A stretch of 64,000 nucleotides of DNA from Azorinus chamasolen (GCA_963576725.1 OY755242.1:4593093-4657092), one strand, 5' to 3'. Shown: positions 1-10,478, numbered from the stretch's first letter. The notes: generated by a model from the sequence alone, not told the origin. Translations and numbers: made by a program.

Positions 1-80
1 CAAGTATGGGTACAGTTAAACTTGTCCATAGCGAGCGCCCAAATTAAGTGTAGTTCTAGAGTTTAAGATAGAGGTATCTC

Positions 81-284
81 AACTCTTTCGCTGCCAATGT
101 CACAGCTGTGATTACTTATGCAAACAGTGTGGATCCAGATGAGACGCAGAGTAACTCGGCGTCTCATTAGGATCAACACTGTTTGTTACTGTGACTGTTT
201 CTAGAAACAAAAATGAATAAAAATAGAAAAGTGTAGCAGATGACAAAGTTTGTAGACGACACAATCTGGCAGCGAAAGAATTAA
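81..284 (+). mobile_element. Family B MITE (TTAA type)
   Basis: Termini read CTCTTTCGCTGCC and GGCAGCGAAAGAATTAA. The centre holds a near-palindrome around GACGCAGAGTAACTCGGCGTC flanked by GGATCCAGATGAG and its inverse. It is a diverged copy of the intact elements at 12285 and 15544. Bases 285-350 are a loose internal fragment of a family F element. Confidence 0.75.
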
Positions 285-359
285 TGCAGGACGAAAGTTA
301 CGCAAAACTTTCTGTGCATTACGCTCATCCTGCATCAAGCAACCACTTATATACATCTA

Positions 360-553
360 CAGTAAAACCTCTCTATAACGGCCACTAAATTACATCAAAT
401 ATTCTGTGTTAAAGGCAGGTGGCTGCTTTAAGTAAGGTGAAAATAAAACAGAACGCTCCTACAGGAGCGTTCTGTTTTACTTTCAACTTGCTTTAAGCTG
501 CCACCTGTCCTTAATCATCACAATTAAGTGGTCGTTATAGAGAGGATAGACTG
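360..553 (+). mobile_element. Family F MITE (pogo/Tigger-like), TA-flanked
   Basis: Inverted termini CAGTAAAACCTCTCTATAAC / GTTATAGAGAGG...CTG are flanked by TA on both sides, as in IS630-Tc1-mariner elements. The centre is a long palindrome built on AACAGAACGCTCCT and its inverse. It is a close sibling of 39032-39235. No transposase is encoded. Confidence 0.85.
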
Positions 554-612
554 TATTCGTTTGAGTCTCGCTATAGGCATGTTCTCTGGTAATTGTATCT
601 ACATATAAGTGT

Positions 613-1447
613 TTATGGTACGATTAACAGAGCTCTCGGATACTTCCGTTTGCTTGCGTCGTCCACAGGTAAGCAGCTTCCGAAGTTTGTTCTGTACTGC
701 ACGCTGTGGTAGGCGTAGAGCAGAGGATTTACAGCTGACTTCATCCAGAGTACCCAGTTAAAGAACTCGTACAAACTCGTGTTTACACATTCGTCGCAGA
801 ATGATATAACAACTGTCGTAATTGTGTATGGCGCCCAGAAAATCAGGAACGCCACGACAAGAATAGCTAGGAGTCTTGCCGCTTTGTTTTCACGCCTGCT
901 GAATGCTGTTTGGTTTTCGGTCGGATAATTCAATCCTGTTCTCACAACTTTCATGGTTCCCATCGCACTGGTATCTTTGTCGTTGTTCCGACTTCCGTTC
1001 CGGTCTCCGAATTCATCACTTCCTTTGTACTTGTTTTGGCGGCGACTGTGTTAGTGTTGGATGATACACGTGGGTGATGTAGCTGAGTGGGTAATATACG
1101 ATTCCGTTGTCTGATTTTGTAGTATATTACTGTATTGAGCGAGATTAAAAGTACAAATGGTAGAATGAATTCAACGAATGCCGTGACAGTAGTGTACGCG
1201 AAGTTGTAGGCAAATTCTACGTCACAGTCATGTGTTCTACGGTTGAATAGCCGTGCCAGTGGTCCCAGCCGATTATAGCAGGGGAGTATATTAGAAAAGA
1301 AATCAGCCACGAGACGGCTATTTGTGCCATAGCCACTTTCATGGTTATCCTCAGAGAGTATCGGGAACCGAGTAGAATCAACAACAGTCTGTCGAAGCTT
1401 AGTACCAGCATCAACAAAATGGACTCAAAACATAAAGTAAAGTCCAT
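613..1447 (-). pseudogene. Class A amine-type GPCR, C-terminal half, two frame breaks
   Basis: Three minus-strand segments in three different frames join into one rhodopsin-family receptor. Segment 1 (1447 to about 1220) covers TM3-TM4: a DRL variant of the DRY motif in SFDRLLLILLG, then WLISFLIYSPAIIGW. Segment 2 (about 1240 to 951) gives an ECL2 cysteine and TM5 (EFILPFVLLISLN), followed by a long basic third loop. Segment 3 (963 to 613) gives TM6 (LIFWAPYTITTVV) and TM7 (MKSAVNPLLYAYHS, the NPxxY motif) with a short tail. The layout, including CDVEFAYNF before TM5, is most like histamine H3/muscarinic-type aminergic receptors; the ligand is a guess. TM1-TM2 and the N-terminus would lie in or beyond the 200-N gap. 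Breaks near 1225-1240 and 951-963 have no GT-AG introns to explain them. Either this is a pseudogene or the assembly is poor beside the gap. Confidence 0.75.
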
Positions 1448-1647
1448 NNNNNNNNNNNNNNNNNNNNNNNNNNNNNNNNNNNNNNNNNNNNNNNNNNNNN
1501 NNNNNNNNNNNNNNNNNNNNNNNNNNNNNNNNNNNNNNNNNNNNNNNNNNNNNNNNNNNNNNNNNNNNNNNNNNNNNNNNNNNNNNNNNNNNNNNNNNNN
1601 NNNNNNNNNNNNNNNNNNNNNNNNNNNNNNNNNNNNNNNNNNNNNNN
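1448..1647. other. Assembly gap (200 N)
   Basis: A run of exactly 200 N, usually a placeholder of unknown true size. It interrupts the GPCR gene upstream of its TM3. Confidence 1.
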
Positions 1648-2360
1648 AATTCCGCCTTTTATCTAATATACCAAACTCGGCTCATTAAAAAATGGTCCGA
1701 GGGCATGCGGAATGCTGCTCTCCCTCAAAAATGGACTCGGCTGACCTTTAACACGTCAGACCTAGTTGTTTGACTACAAAAACTATACTATGATTAGACA
1801 CAGATACTTCTGAACGTTCGAAATAATGGAATGAACCAAGATATTAAAAAAATAGATGTGTGATATAGCATTTACCTATTCAGTAGAACCTATCTTAAGC
1901 GGTCATCAAAACTGTATAAGTATGGGTCTGTAAGGCAGGTGGTAGCTTATTGCAGGTCAACAGTAATGCAGAAAGCTCATGTTAACCCCCCCCCCCCCAC
2001 ACACACACAGTGACACAATCGTGCAACAGCAACTTTGCTGGTCCTGTTATTGGTTATCGGCTAAAACCATGTTTACTAAATGAAATATTATCGCTGTCGT
2101 ATTATACTACTGTACATGATAAATTGGCATTCTTGTGTACTGAAAGCACGGTATTTTGGCATCTAACCTTTATCCTACTACGTGAGACAGGAATTGCACT
2201 TGCAAACAGCTGCGATCCAGAAGAGACGTCGAGCAATTTGGTGTCAAATCAGATCCGAATTGTTCGCTTCAAACACCAATAGTTTACAAAAATGTAGGGC
2301 TGAACTAAACAGACTGTCATATTCATAATTATGGCAAGTGAAAATTAAAGCATTACTATG
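1648..2360. other. Non-coding stretch with repeat fragments
   Basis: No gene is recognised. It holds a family F fragment (about 1885-1985), a C-run followed by CA repeats (1987-2010) and a decayed B/E-type hairpin (about 2173-2260). Confidence 0.6.
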
Positions 2361-2658
2361 TTAAACCCTTTCCTTCCTATAAACGTGTTTTCACGCATTT
2401 GCAAACAGAGCAAACCCAGATCAGATGACTCCTATGGGAGTCATCTGATCCGGGTCTACTATGTTTGCTAATGGAATTTGATGTTCTGTTTATTTGATCA
2501 GGGTCTGCTCTGTTTGCTTATGGCATAATATAGATCTAATTCGACAATTTCTGTCAGAGCCAAAATGTCATATGTTCATATGCCATATAAATATAATCTA
2601 ATTAATATTCATGATATCATAATTTCTTACATTAATATCCATAGAGTAAATGGGTTAA
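2361..2658 (+). mobile_element. Family A/C hybrid MITE
   Basis: The left end matches family A (CCCTTTCCTTCCTATAAACG, then a hairpin with AGATCAGATGACTCC). After a second, partial hairpin arm the right half matches family C (TAATATTCATGATATCAT...GAGTAAATGGGTTAA). TTAA occurs at both outer ends. It looks like a recombinant of two related elements. Confidence 0.7.
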
Positions 2659-2754
2659 CCTTCAATCTGTCAAACAATTAAACCTGACTCCTCTTTTTGG
2701 AATATTAATTCAACTAAACTAGTATCAAAATGTATTACTGAAAAAGATAAAAAA

Positions 2755-2840
2755 AATTATAACAAGTAGTGCAGATCCTGATCAAAGGGTTTCAATGGAA
2801 ACCATTTGATATGGGTGTACACTGCTTGTAAAGGTCTTAT
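2755..2840 (+). mobile_element. Family I hairpin fragment
   Basis: Hairpin of the GTGCAGATCCTGATCAAAGG type facing a partly matching inverse ending GGGTGTACACTGC. Termini are not clear. Confidence 0.45.
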
Positions 2841-2920
2841 ACACTCAGTTACCGCAGCTTAAGGGTTCGCCCTTTAACTGAAGAATATCCATGAAAAGGG
2901 AAACAATGACAGTATTGATG

Positions 2921-3152
2921 TTAACCCATTCCTTGATATTGACGGCTTTTGACGACTCTGTAAAAGTCACTTTGTGAAACCATTGTGATAAATAGAGCAT
3001 TTGCTCCTATAGGAGCAAATGCTCTATTTATCACAATGGTTTCAAACTATAAAATTCTAAATATAATTCCTTTTCTCTAGTTAATGCTCCTTTTAGGTAG
3101 ATTCATTAAAAGAGGTTGTATCTAAAAAATAGCCTATGAGGTAATGGGTTAA
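2921..3152 (+). mobile_element. Family D MITE with perfect 68-bp palindrome
   Basis: Starts TTAACCCATTCCTTGATATT and ends GAGGTAATGGGTTAA. Bases 2976-3043 form a mismatch-free palindrome centred between 3009 and 3010, with arms beginning GAAACCATTGTGATAAATAG. It abuts the family C sequence that seeds the following minisatellite. Confidence 0.9.
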
Positions 3153-4686
3153 TGAGCTAAACTTCATACTGGCATTATGAACAAGGGACTTCTTGACCAT
3201 TGAGGAAACTATAGAATCCCACCTATGGTACTACACAAACAACCAGAGATGCCGGACCATTGAGGAAACTATAGAATCCCACCTATGGTACTACACAAAC
3301 AACCGGAGATGCCGGACCAGTGAGGAAACTATAGAATCCCGTCTATGGTACTACACAAACAAACAGAGATGCCTGACCAGTGAGGCAACTATAGAATCCC
3401 ACCTATGGTACTACACAAACAAACAGAGATGCTTGACCATTGAGGAATCTATAGAATCCCATCTATGGTACTACACAAACAACCAGAGATGCCTGACCAG
3501 TGAGGCAACTATAGAATCCCATCTATGGTACTACACAAACAACCAGAGATGCCTGACCAGTGAGGCAACTATAGACTCGCATCTATGGTACTACACAAAC
3601 AACCAGAGATGCCTGACCAGTGAGGCAACTATAGACTCGCATCTATGGTACTACACAAACAACCAGAGATGCCTGACCAGTGAGGCAACTATAGACTCGC
3701 ATCTATGGTACTACACAAACAACCAGAGATGCCTGACCAGTGAGGCAACTATAGACTCGCATCTATGGTACTACACAAACAACCAGAGATGCCTGACCAG
3801 TGAGGCAACTATAGACTCGCATCTATGGTACTACACAAACAACCAGAGATGCCTGACCAGTGAGGCAACTATAGACTCGCATCTATGGTACTACACAAAC
3901 AACCAGAGATGCCTGACCAGTGAGGCAACTATAGAATCCCATCTATGGCACTACACAAACAACCAGAGATGCCTGACCAGTGAGGCAACTATAGAATCCC
4001 ATCTATGGCACTACACAAACAACCGGAGATGCCTGACCAGTGAGGAAACTATAGAATCCCATCTATGGTACTACATAAACAACCAGAGATGCCTGACCAG
4101 TGAGGAAACTGTAGAATGGGGTACTACAAAAACAACCAGAGATGCCTGACCAGTGAGGCAACTATAGAATCCCATCTATGGTACTACACAAACAACCAGA
4201 GATGCCTGACCAGTGAGGAAACTATAGAATGGGGTACTACAAAAACAACCAGAGATGCCTGACCAGTGAGGAAACTATAGAATCCCATCTATGGTACTAC
4301 ACAAACAACCAGAGATGCCTGACCAGTGAGCAAACTATAGAATGGGGTACTACAAAAACAACCGGAGATGCTTGACCAGTGAGGAAACTACAGAATCCCA
4401 TCTATGGTACTACACAAACAACCAGAGATGCCTGACCAGTGAGGCAACTATAGAATCCCATCTATGGTACTACACAAACAACCGGAGATGCCTGACCAGT
4501 GAGGCAACTATAGACTCGCATCTATGGTATTACACAAACAACCAGAGATGCCTGACCAGTGAGGCAACTATAGACTCGCATCTATGGTACTACAAGAGCA
4601 ACCAGAGATGCCTGACCAGTGAGGCAACTATAGAATCCCATCTATGGTACTTCAAGAACAACCAGAACAAACCCGTTATCGTGTGA
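3153..4686 (+). repeat. 60-bp minisatellite, 25 units, MITE-derived
   Basis: About 25 tandem units: 22 of 60 bp and three of 53 bp (around 4111, 4226 and 4338) that lack 7 bp. Eight units carry a GACTCGC variant, six of them contiguous (3541-3900), which indicates recent local homogenisation. One plus-strand frame is open as a 20-residue repeat (core SHLWYYTNNQRC). The three 7-bp deletions total 21 bp, so the frame returns after 4342. The other five frames have a stop in every unit. The unit aligns with the interior of family C (GAAACTATAGAATC...CATCTAT...CAAACAGAG), and the bases before unit 1 (GGCATTATGAACAAGGGAC) continue that alignment. I read it as non-coding. Confidence 0.9.
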
Positions 4687-4870
4687 ATATTCATGTAAGA
4701 AATAATGACATTATGAATATGCATAACTTTGCTGATTGTTTCATAATGGTATATGAATACGGAAGTTCTTGTTGTCAGAACTGCAGAGCCAAGCAAACAG
4801 TGCAGACAAGGATAAGACCCTAGTCAGACAGCTTCTACAGAATTATAAATATCAATTAGACACAAATAAG
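4687..4870 (+). mobile_element. Family C fragment beside the minisatellite
   Basis: GAATATTCATGTAAGAAATA through ATGGTATATGAATACGG matches the left half of family C. It then decays into a weak CAAACAGTGCAGAC hairpin arm. Confidence 0.6.
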
Positions 4871-5015
4871 AATAACAAACAGAGTAGACTCTGATTATGT
4901 GAATAATTCATAAGACCTCATCTGTATTTAGTCAACTTACCTTTGTCCCAATCAAATGCACTTTGGACCTCAGCAATTCATTTATTAACCATTTACTCCA
5001 TATACATATACACTT

Positions 5016-5265
5016 TTAACCCTTTCCCTCATATAAACGTGTTTTCACGCATTTGCAAACAGAGTAGACCCAGATCAGACGGCTCCTAGAGGAGCCGTCT
5101 GATCAGGGTCTACTCTGTTTGCTTATGGAACTTAATAGACCTGTTTCTTTAGTTTCTAAAATGGCTACAATATTCCACCTTCCATATTTCATTATAACTA
5201 TTTTGTCCATGAATATTCAGTAGATATTGAAATTGGTAATAAACATAGAACAGGGAAAGGGTTAA
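5016..5265 (+). mobile_element. Family A MITE, intact
   Basis: TTAACCCTTTCCCTCATATA at one end and GAACAGGGAAAGGGTTAA at the other. A long near-perfect hairpin (CAAACAGAGTAGACCC...GACGGCTCCTAGAGGAGCCGTC) sits near the left end. This is the type copy used for family A; siblings lie at 10240, 56018 and 58600. Confidence 0.9.
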
Positions 5266-5396
5266 ACATATCTGTAAATAGAGAAGATCCAACTAAAAAG
5301 GTTGTTTCCATGCTCTGGGTGTGCCGACGAAGGAAGTGTGATACTTTCGAAAATCACACAGGTAAAAAAATTTCACCGCTCTGAGTAATGGAAATC

Positions 5397-5468
5397 AAAC
5401 AAAGAGAAGATCCAGATCAGATTCTCTTATAGAAGCAATCTGATCAAGGTCTGCTTTGTTTGCTTATG
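5397..5468 (+). mobile_element. Hairpin core fragment of family A/C
   Basis: CAAACAAAGAGAAGATCCAG faces AAGGTCTGCTTTGTTTG across a partly decayed centre. No termini are visible. Confidence 0.5.
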
Positions 5469-5493
5469 GAAACATGCACATGTAGATCTGGGT

Positions 5494-5590
5494 CCATGCT
5501 TATAAACCGTTTTAGTTGAGACTGAGTTTGTTCTCAAGCTTTTGATTGCCCAGATTTGAGCCAAAGGGCTAAAACGTGTTATAAGCATGG
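5494..5590. repeat. Foldback, 22-bp arms
   Basis: CCATGCTTATAA...CGTTTTAG at 5494-5515 is the inverse of CTAAAACG...TTATAAGCATGG ending at 5590, with two mismatches. The enclosed sequence is AAGC/TTTGA rich. Confidence 0.7.
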
Positions 5591-5872
5591 AACCTGATTC
5601 TATAGTTCCTGTCTTGGCCAAACTCCCCTTTGTTCTTTTTCTACACAAGGCATATATTAGCTTAATACTGGTCAAACGTTACACAGAAATCTCCGTTTTC
5701 TGCATTACCTTTGCCCTGCATTAAACATCCTACTATTATTTGATTGGTCACGTGAGATTGTAGCGGGATATACAAAGTTAAATCGCTGGTCAATTTTTTT
5801 CTAAAATCACCTGGAAATAAGACATTGGTGCTATAATTTGTGAATCTGGGAATTAGTGAATATTTATACTAT

Positions 5873-6998
5873 ATGTCGAGTGCAAAATCAGCTAAAAGTT
5901 CTGAAGGAAAACCGAAGAAAAAGGGAAAATCAAAACGCCCTGCGAGTTCGCCATTGAATGAAGACGGGAGGGTCAACAAAACCGGTTATTTGAAAATTAG
6001 TGGACAATGCCAGGTCAATAACGAGAATGTAAACACGGACAATGTGAGTACGCAAAATATTCCTTTCTGTTATACGGACTCAGGCGGTGTAGAATATATC
6101 AATATGGCTTTTGCTCAACAGTATAACGGATATGCAGTTAATAACCCAGCTATGCAGATGCCAATGTCAGCACAGGGTGGGTACCCCACCCCCTCACAGT
6201 CACCCGGGTTCGTTCCAAGATCTCCGAATATGAACTGTTCCCAAACTCCTGAATGGGCCACGGCTCTTATCAGTGATGTAGCAGCAATTAAGTCTCAAGT
6301 TGCGAAAATTGATAGTGTAGAAAAAACTGTCAGATCAATAAATGATAAAATATTGGAGCTAGAATATTGACGGTCGTCTTTCTACTGTAGAAACTTCGTG
6401 CGCATTCATCAGTAGCCAATACGACGAGCAAAGTTCTGATCTTAAGCAAACAAAAACTGAACTGAAAAAACTTAAAAGTACATTTACGTCTATGGAAGAA
6501 AATGCTAAAACGCTCGAGACTCAAAAGCGGGATTTGGAAACCAAAGTCGCTGATCTTGAATATCGGTCTATGAGGGACAATCTTTTGTTTTATGGTTTGC
6601 CAGAAAGTGAAGGTGAAAATTGCGAAACTTTGATAAAAACGCTTATAGCCGATAAGCTCCAATACACGGACGCAGCGAAGTTGACCTTTGATCGAGCTCA
6701 TCGTTTAGGGAAAAGTATGCGAGGGAAGACACGACCGATTGTCGCAAAGTTCCACTATTACAAGGAGAGAGAACTCATCAGGTCAAAATCATTCGAATTC
6801 TCAGAGTCACTTAAGTCTGCAAATGCTGGCATCGGGGTTCAACTACCCAAGCAAATGCGCGATGCACGCAAAACGCTTTATCCTATCATGGACAAAGAAC
6901 GAGATAAGGGAAACGAAGTGAAGCTCGTGAAAGACAAACTGTTTGTCAATGGCCGTATTTACCAGGGAACACGTGCATATACCGACAAATCTACATGA
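5873..6998 (+). pseudogene. LINE ORF1 (coiled coil + RNA-binding), one frameshift
   Basis: The first ATG in good context is at 5873 (MSSAKSAKSS). A basic N-terminus and a Q/P-rich stretch lead into a coiled coil (EKTVRSINDKILELEY). The frame then stops at TGA 6368-6370 and continues one base over from about 6372 as RLSTVETSCAFISSQ to 6998. The second part has the L1-ORF1-like fold pattern seen in many LINE ORF1 proteins: RSMRDNLLFYGLPES, then FDRAHRLG and TRPIVAKFHYYKERELI, and a C-terminal KLVKDKLFVNGRIYQG. The role of this class is RNA binding and RNP formation. The break looks like a single-base change at ATATTGA. Confidence 0.8.
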
Positions 6999-8880
6999 GG
7001 AGGTCACGGGGAGCAACTGAAACTTATTTCATGGAATGTAAACGGATTATGTAGGAAATTAAATGACTGTGACTTTATCGATTTCGTAAACCAATTCGAT
7101 ATTGTGTGTTTAACGGAAACCTGGTAAAGTGAAAAGACTTGCTACAATCTAGATATACAGGGTTTTCACTGTGAACATATTTTTGGTAGAAAATATCTAG
7201 GTGCACGGAAAGGTCGATACAGTGGTGGTATCTCATTGTATATAAAAGACTGTATTAAGAACTATGTTAAAATTGTTGAAAAAAATGTAGAAGGTATTTT
7301 GTGGTTTAAAATATCAGAACAAATTTTAGAATCCAACGATGATGTTTTCGTATGTTCTACATACATTCCACCGTCTTGTTCGTCTGTATTAAATACATGT
7401 GACTTTGATTATTGGGATGAAATTGAACACGGGGTAGAAATGTATTCACTGTCAGGCAAGGTATATATCACGGGCGATATGAATGGCCGCACATCGAACG
7501 CGGCGGACACGCTAGATTTTGATAGGTATTTAGACAATGATGCATTGTTTTCAGACCTATCGCATATTCCCCATCGTGCAAATAAAGACTCTGTATTGGA
7601 TTTGTATGGCCGAAAAATTCTTGAGATGTGTAAAAGTACAGGTTTTGTAATTGCAAATGGTCGATTGCACAATTAAATTATTCTTAATTCTCTACGCCGA
7701 CGACCAAGCAGTGTTTGCCACATCTCCCGAGGCATTGCAATCTATGTTATCAGATATTGAAACGTATTGTAATAATTGGGGGCTTACTGTTAATGTTTCA
7801 AAAACCAAAGTAATGATCTTTGAAAAGGGTAAGCACGCAACTTACGACTTCTATATATGCAATGAAAAACTTGAAATACTGACATCATTCAAATACCTTG
7901 GATTATACTTATACAAAAACGGAAGCTGGTCTCGTACACAAAAGTCAATAGCTGATCATTCCTCCTTTGCGCTTCATAACTTATTTTTTGTTTTAAATCA
8001 AGTCGAACTACCAACTTCTGATAAATGCAAGTTGTTTGACATTCTTGTAGGGTCCGTCTTAAACTATAGTGCTGAAATTTGGGGAAATCATGACGCAAGG
8101 GATATTGAATTAGTCCATACAAAATTCTGTCGCAAAATTCTGTGCGTGCGCCAATCAACCAGTTTAAACTGTCTTTATGGTGAATTAGGCAGAGTACCGT
8201 TACGTGTTTTTAGAAAAATTGCTATGCTAAGATATTGGTTTAAATTAATAAAAATGAATGATACGGAAATCCCTAAAATAACCTATCGTATGTTAAAACG
8301 CGATGCTGATACCAATATTACGTACGGAAATCTTAATTGGGCATGGCAAATAAAATGTATTTTAGACTCACATGGATTAAGCTACGTATGGGTCAAGCAG
8401 GAAATGTCACCCTACTTATTTAAAATGATTAAACAAAGAATACTAGATGTTTATAAGCAAACCTGGTATAGCGAAATAAATAATTCTCCAAGGCTTCTAA
8501 GTTACTGTCGCTTTAAACACTCTTTTGGACAAGAACCTTATTTAAATGTCATAACAGAAACAAAATATAGAATTGCATTAAGTAAATTCAGAGCGTCAGC
8601 ACACAATCTTGCAATTGAAAAAGGACGGTATATTAAGATTCCAAGAGAAAACAGAACATGTGTTTTTTGTAAGTCTGGTGCGATTGAGAACGAATACCAT
8701 TTTCTTCTAGTTTGTCCTCACTTCACTTACTTAAGAAGAAAATATTTTGCAAATTTCTACTGTCGTTGGCCAACCTTAACAAAGTTTGATATTCTGATGT
8801 CGTCTACATCCATAAAGATCCTAAAAAGTTTAAGTAAATACTTATATTATGCTGAAAAACGACGATCTACTCTCAACTAA
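6999..8880 (+). pseudogene. LINE ORF2: endonuclease fused out of frame to RT tail
   Basis: The frame follows ORF1 without a shift, separated only by TGA (6996-6998). Endonuclease motifs are KLISWNVNG, CLTETW, and GDMNGRTS at about 7478-7500. A stop TAA sits at 7125. After NGRLHN (7676) the sequence jumps to an RT part in another frame: LILYADDQAVFA (catalytic YADD), then NVSKTKVM and FKYLGLYL. About 300 residues are missing between them. The C-terminus has CVFC...EYHFLLVC, a zinc-finger-like motif common in LINE ORF2 ends, and stops at 8880. The element cannot be autonomous in this state. Confidence 0.85.
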
Positions 8881-8930
8881 TATACAGTAAATTGGAATGA
8901 ACTTTAGACTTGTGTAAATGTTTGATTATA

Positions 8931-9123
8931 CAGTCGATCCGGTATAAAACGACCACAAAATAAATATATAATACCCTTGATTAGCTTTGAGGACAGGTGA
9001 CTGCTTGATGCATGATATGAATAGTGAGTTTAGCTCCAAAATAGGCTTTCTGCATTGTTTTTGACCTGCATTGGGCGGATTCCTGGTACTTCAATTAGCG
9101 GTCGTTTAATACAGGATTGTCTG
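8931..9123 (+). mobile_element. Family F MITE inserted in the LINE 3' UTR
   Basis: CAGTCGATCCGGTATAAAAC and its inverse end (AATACAGGATTGTCTG) are flanked by TA. LINE 3' UTR continues on both sides, ending in the TGTAT tail, so this insertion is younger than the LINE copy. Confidence 0.75.
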
Positions 9124-9356
9124 TACTTGATTTATATCATTTATATTTTGTTTGCTTCCTGTAAAGGAAATGTATATTTCTCGCTACAATCTTAACAAAT
9201 ATGTATGTATTGTAGGCTAAAGAACATTCTTGTAATGTTTAATGCTGAAATAAAATGTATTGTATATTGTATTGTATTTAAGATTCCTTTGTTCAATATA
9301 ACACAGTAAAACCGCGCTAATGCGAAAACCGAAAAGAGGTCTAGTTTTGGGTATGG

Positions 9357-9905
9357 GCCCATTACCCCATAGGCTATTCTTAGATCCAACATCAATAAAT
9401 ATACCGAAAACGAGCATTTACTAGAGAAAATATTTTTTATAGAATTGTGTAGTTATGGAACCAATGGGATATATAGAGCATTTGCTCCATTGGAGCAAAT
9501 GCTCTATGTATCACAATGGTTTCACAAAGCGACTTTTACAGAAGCGTTAAAAGGCGTCAATATGAGGGAATTGGTTAAAGACTTCAATATGAGGGAATGG
9601 ATTAAAGGCGTCAATATGAGGGAATGGATTAAAGACTTCAATATGAGGGAATGGTTAAATGTGTCAATATGAGGGAATGGATTAAAGACTTCAATATATG
9701 AGGGAATGGTTAAATGTGTCAATATGAGGGAATGGATTAAAGACTTCAATATGAGGGAATCGTTAAATGTGTCAATATGAGGGAATGGATTAAAGACTTC
9801 AATATGAGGGAATTGATTAAATGCGTCAATATCAGGGAATGGATTAAAGACTTCAATATCAGGGAATGGGTTAAATACGTCAATATGAGGGAATGTGTTA
9901 AAGGT
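9357..9905 (-). mobile_element. Family D MITE with expanded terminus
   Basis: Family D in reverse orientation: CCCATTACCCCATAGGC at the left, the ATAGAGCATTTGCTCC palindrome at about 9470-9520, then the terminal segment. Instead of ending once at GTCAATATGAGGGAATGGGTTAA, the terminus is repeated 13 times. Confidence 0.8.
9550..9905 (+). repeat. 26-27-bp tandem array, 13 units, made from a MITE end
   Basis: Units of the type GTCAATATGAGGGAATGGAT + TAAAGAC. Many alternate between GTCAATATG and TTCAATATG, giving a dimeric higher-order pattern. Each unit is the terminal repeat of family D and most carry TTAA, its own target site. Open frames here (MREWIKDFN repeats) are artefacts of the period. 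Confidence 0.9.
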
Positions 9906-10045
9906 ATTTAGTAGTTTAATGTAGGATGAAAAATGTGCAGAAATCCTCAGCAAGGGCTTGCAGGGGTCTGCAGGGGCTTTCTCTACCACTTTTGACCAAC
10001 ATTAAACAACCACCTGCTTTTAAAAACACCTATATTTATTAAGAA
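9906..10045 (+). mobile_element. Family F internal fragment
   Basis: TTAATGTAGGATGAAAA...CCAACATTAAACAACCACCTGC matches the F interior, with a degraded centre. The TA ends are not preserved. Confidence 0.5.
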
Positions 10046-10239
10046 GGTGATCCAGTTAGAGAGCTTTATTGTATCACAAGAACTCTGCTAGTTCAGGTTC
10101 AGACTTATTTCTTACTATTTAAATGTATAGTAAACAGTTAACTCTTCACGTGCATCCGGTGCAAGTACATAGGCCTTTTGTCGCCTTTGCAAACACGTTA
10201 CATGGGCCATTGTTAATCGTAATTTGCTCTAATGCCTAC

Positions 10240-10478
10240 TTAACGCTTTCCATCATATAAACGTGTTTTCACGCATTTGCAAACAGAATACACCTAGATC
10301 AGACGGATCCTATAGGAGCCGTCTGATCTGGGTCTGCTCTGTTTGCTAATGGAATTTGAAATATCTGTGTCTTTACCTTCTAAAATTGCTACAGTGGTCT
10401 ACCTTCCATATCACGTCATAACTATTTTGTCCATAAATAATCAGTAGGTACTGACATTTTAATCAGGGAAAGGGTTAA
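10240..10478 (+). mobile_element. Family A MITE, intact ends
   Basis: TTAACGCTTTCCATCATATA to AATCAGGGAAAGGGTTAA. The core hairpin is GATCAGACGGATCCTATAGG with its inverse, one mismatch at the top. Confidence 0.85.

Larger units (their letters stand above)
5735..9285 (+). mobile_element. Non-LTR retrotransposon (LINE), decayed, with nested MITE
   Basis: One element: an ORF1 with coiled coil and RNA-binding region, an apurinic-type endonuclease, the RT from its YADD motif on, a C-x2-C-x9-H-x4-C C-terminal finger, and a 3' tail of TGTATTGTATTG-type repeats near 9250-9282. A family F MITE interrupts the 3' UTR (8931-9123). About 1 kb (endonuclease C-terminus plus RT fingers and palm start) is missing at about 7665-7680. 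The 5' boundary is not sharp. Confidence 0.85.

Noticed and set aside
951..1240. Introns as the reason for the GPCR frame changes
   Set aside because: The segments are contiguous or overlap by a few bases, leaving no room for an intron and no GT-AG pair.
3193..4149. 318-codon repeat protein on the plus strand
   Set aside because: No proper start context, period divisible by 3 keeps a frame open automatically, unit derives from a MITE, and three units break the frame.
5016..5265. TTAA hairpins as bacterial-type terminators or replication origins
   Set aside because: They have transposon-type inverted ends, target duplications and many dispersed copies.
9522..9989. 155-codon minus-strand ORF with NPFPHI repeats
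   Set aside because: It is the reverse reading of the 26-27-bp MITE-end array.
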